NCBI GenBank assembly: GCA_030949995.1
Contig: JAUZRY010000102.1
Location: forward strand, 1-56,601
Direction: 5' to 3'
Length of the DNA: 56,601 bases
Source: Ardenticatenia bacterium
GTDB taxonomy: Bacteria > Chloroflexota > Anaerolineae > Ardenticatenales > Ardenticatenaceae
The notes beneath the pieces are model-generated. The model did not search any database. It had not been told where the DNA came from and saw nothing but the letters and a program-made list of their open reading frames with translations. Within the stretch, counting starts at the first letter, position 1, and the number at the start of each line of letters is the position of its first letter. The position numbers were made by a program, and so were the translations under genes. Below are positions 56,559-56,601 of the stretch, piece by piece.

Positions 56559-56601
56559 AAGATGAAATATAACCAAAGCAGATAACTGAAAAGCCCAAGT
56601 G

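Overview
The window is GC-rich bacterial chromosome, most likely from a thermophilic member of the Chloroflexota (Anaerolineae/Ardenticatenia-like). This placement is an inference from gene content: a TtuA/TtuB tRNA 2-thiolation pair (a thermophile trait), a bacterial queuosine-salvage glycosylase (Qng1/DUF2419), a mevalonate-pathway decarboxylase, an archaeal-type ProS, a DUF951 protein, and WDL-x-EEG-x-WF repeat domains of the kind seen on Chloroflexota surface proteins. No rRNA, tRNA, CRISPR array, insertion sequence or prophage was seen.

Layout. 1-5.7 kb (+): end of a surface-type beta-sandwich protein, then a very large amidase / glycoside-hydrolase-like / repeat / discoidin protein. 5.8-8.8 kb (-): MFS exporter, lipoprotein hydrolase, SfsA. 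8.9-12.5 kb (-): AceK, a PfpI-family protein and a glycosyltransferase behind one promoter. 12.5-14.5 kb (-): polysaccharide ABC-2 permease and a GT2 glycosyltransferase. 14.6-21.1 kb (-): one operon reading ttuB, ttuA, qng1, tgt, ECF S, ECF T, ECF ATPase; this is the centrepiece. 21.1-25.1 kb (-): an orphan molybdenum-hydroxylase large subunit overlapping larB and larE. 25.1-26.9 kb (-): mgtE behind a long structured leader. 27.1-30.1 kb (+): uvrA. 30.5-34.0 kb (+): 2-oxoacid dehydrogenase E1 alpha, E1 beta and E2. 34.2-39.1 kb: FmdB-type zinc ribbon (-), then acyl-CoA carboxylase beta subunit and two CNNM/CBS proteins (+). 39.2-45.9 kb (+): homoserine kinase, HdrDE-like Fe-S membrane oxidoreductase, small zinc-ribbon protein, DUF951, MFS, GT28/MGDG-type glycosyltransferase. 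45.9-49.0 kb: HDAC-family (-), MoCF-domain protein (+), mevalonate-type decarboxylase (-). 49.2-52.4 kb (+): phosphoesterase, ParB-like protein, ProS. 52.5-55.8 kb (-): two radical SAM proteins and a small protein. 56.0 kb to the end (+): thiol peroxidase, broken near the window edge.

How the genes work together. The 14.6-21.1 kb operon joins two tRNA modifications: 2-thiolation at T54 (TtuB sulfur carrier, TtuA sulfurtransferase) and queuosine at position 34 by salvage (ECF importer, Qng1 releasing queuine from Q-5'-phosphate, Tgt inserting the base). Tgt has an altered substrate loop, and the S component belongs to no family I can name, so the operon is a candidate complete queuine-salvage module with an uncharacterised transporter.

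Sequence quality. About 20 single-base frame changes interrupt otherwise well-conserved genes, and many sit in runs of 4-7 C or G. They look like base-calling or assembly indels more than gene decay. Affected genes are annotated over their full reconstructed extent with each break located. Almost every transcription unit starts with a recognisable sigma70-type promoter (TTGnnn, 16-18 bp, TATAAT-like).
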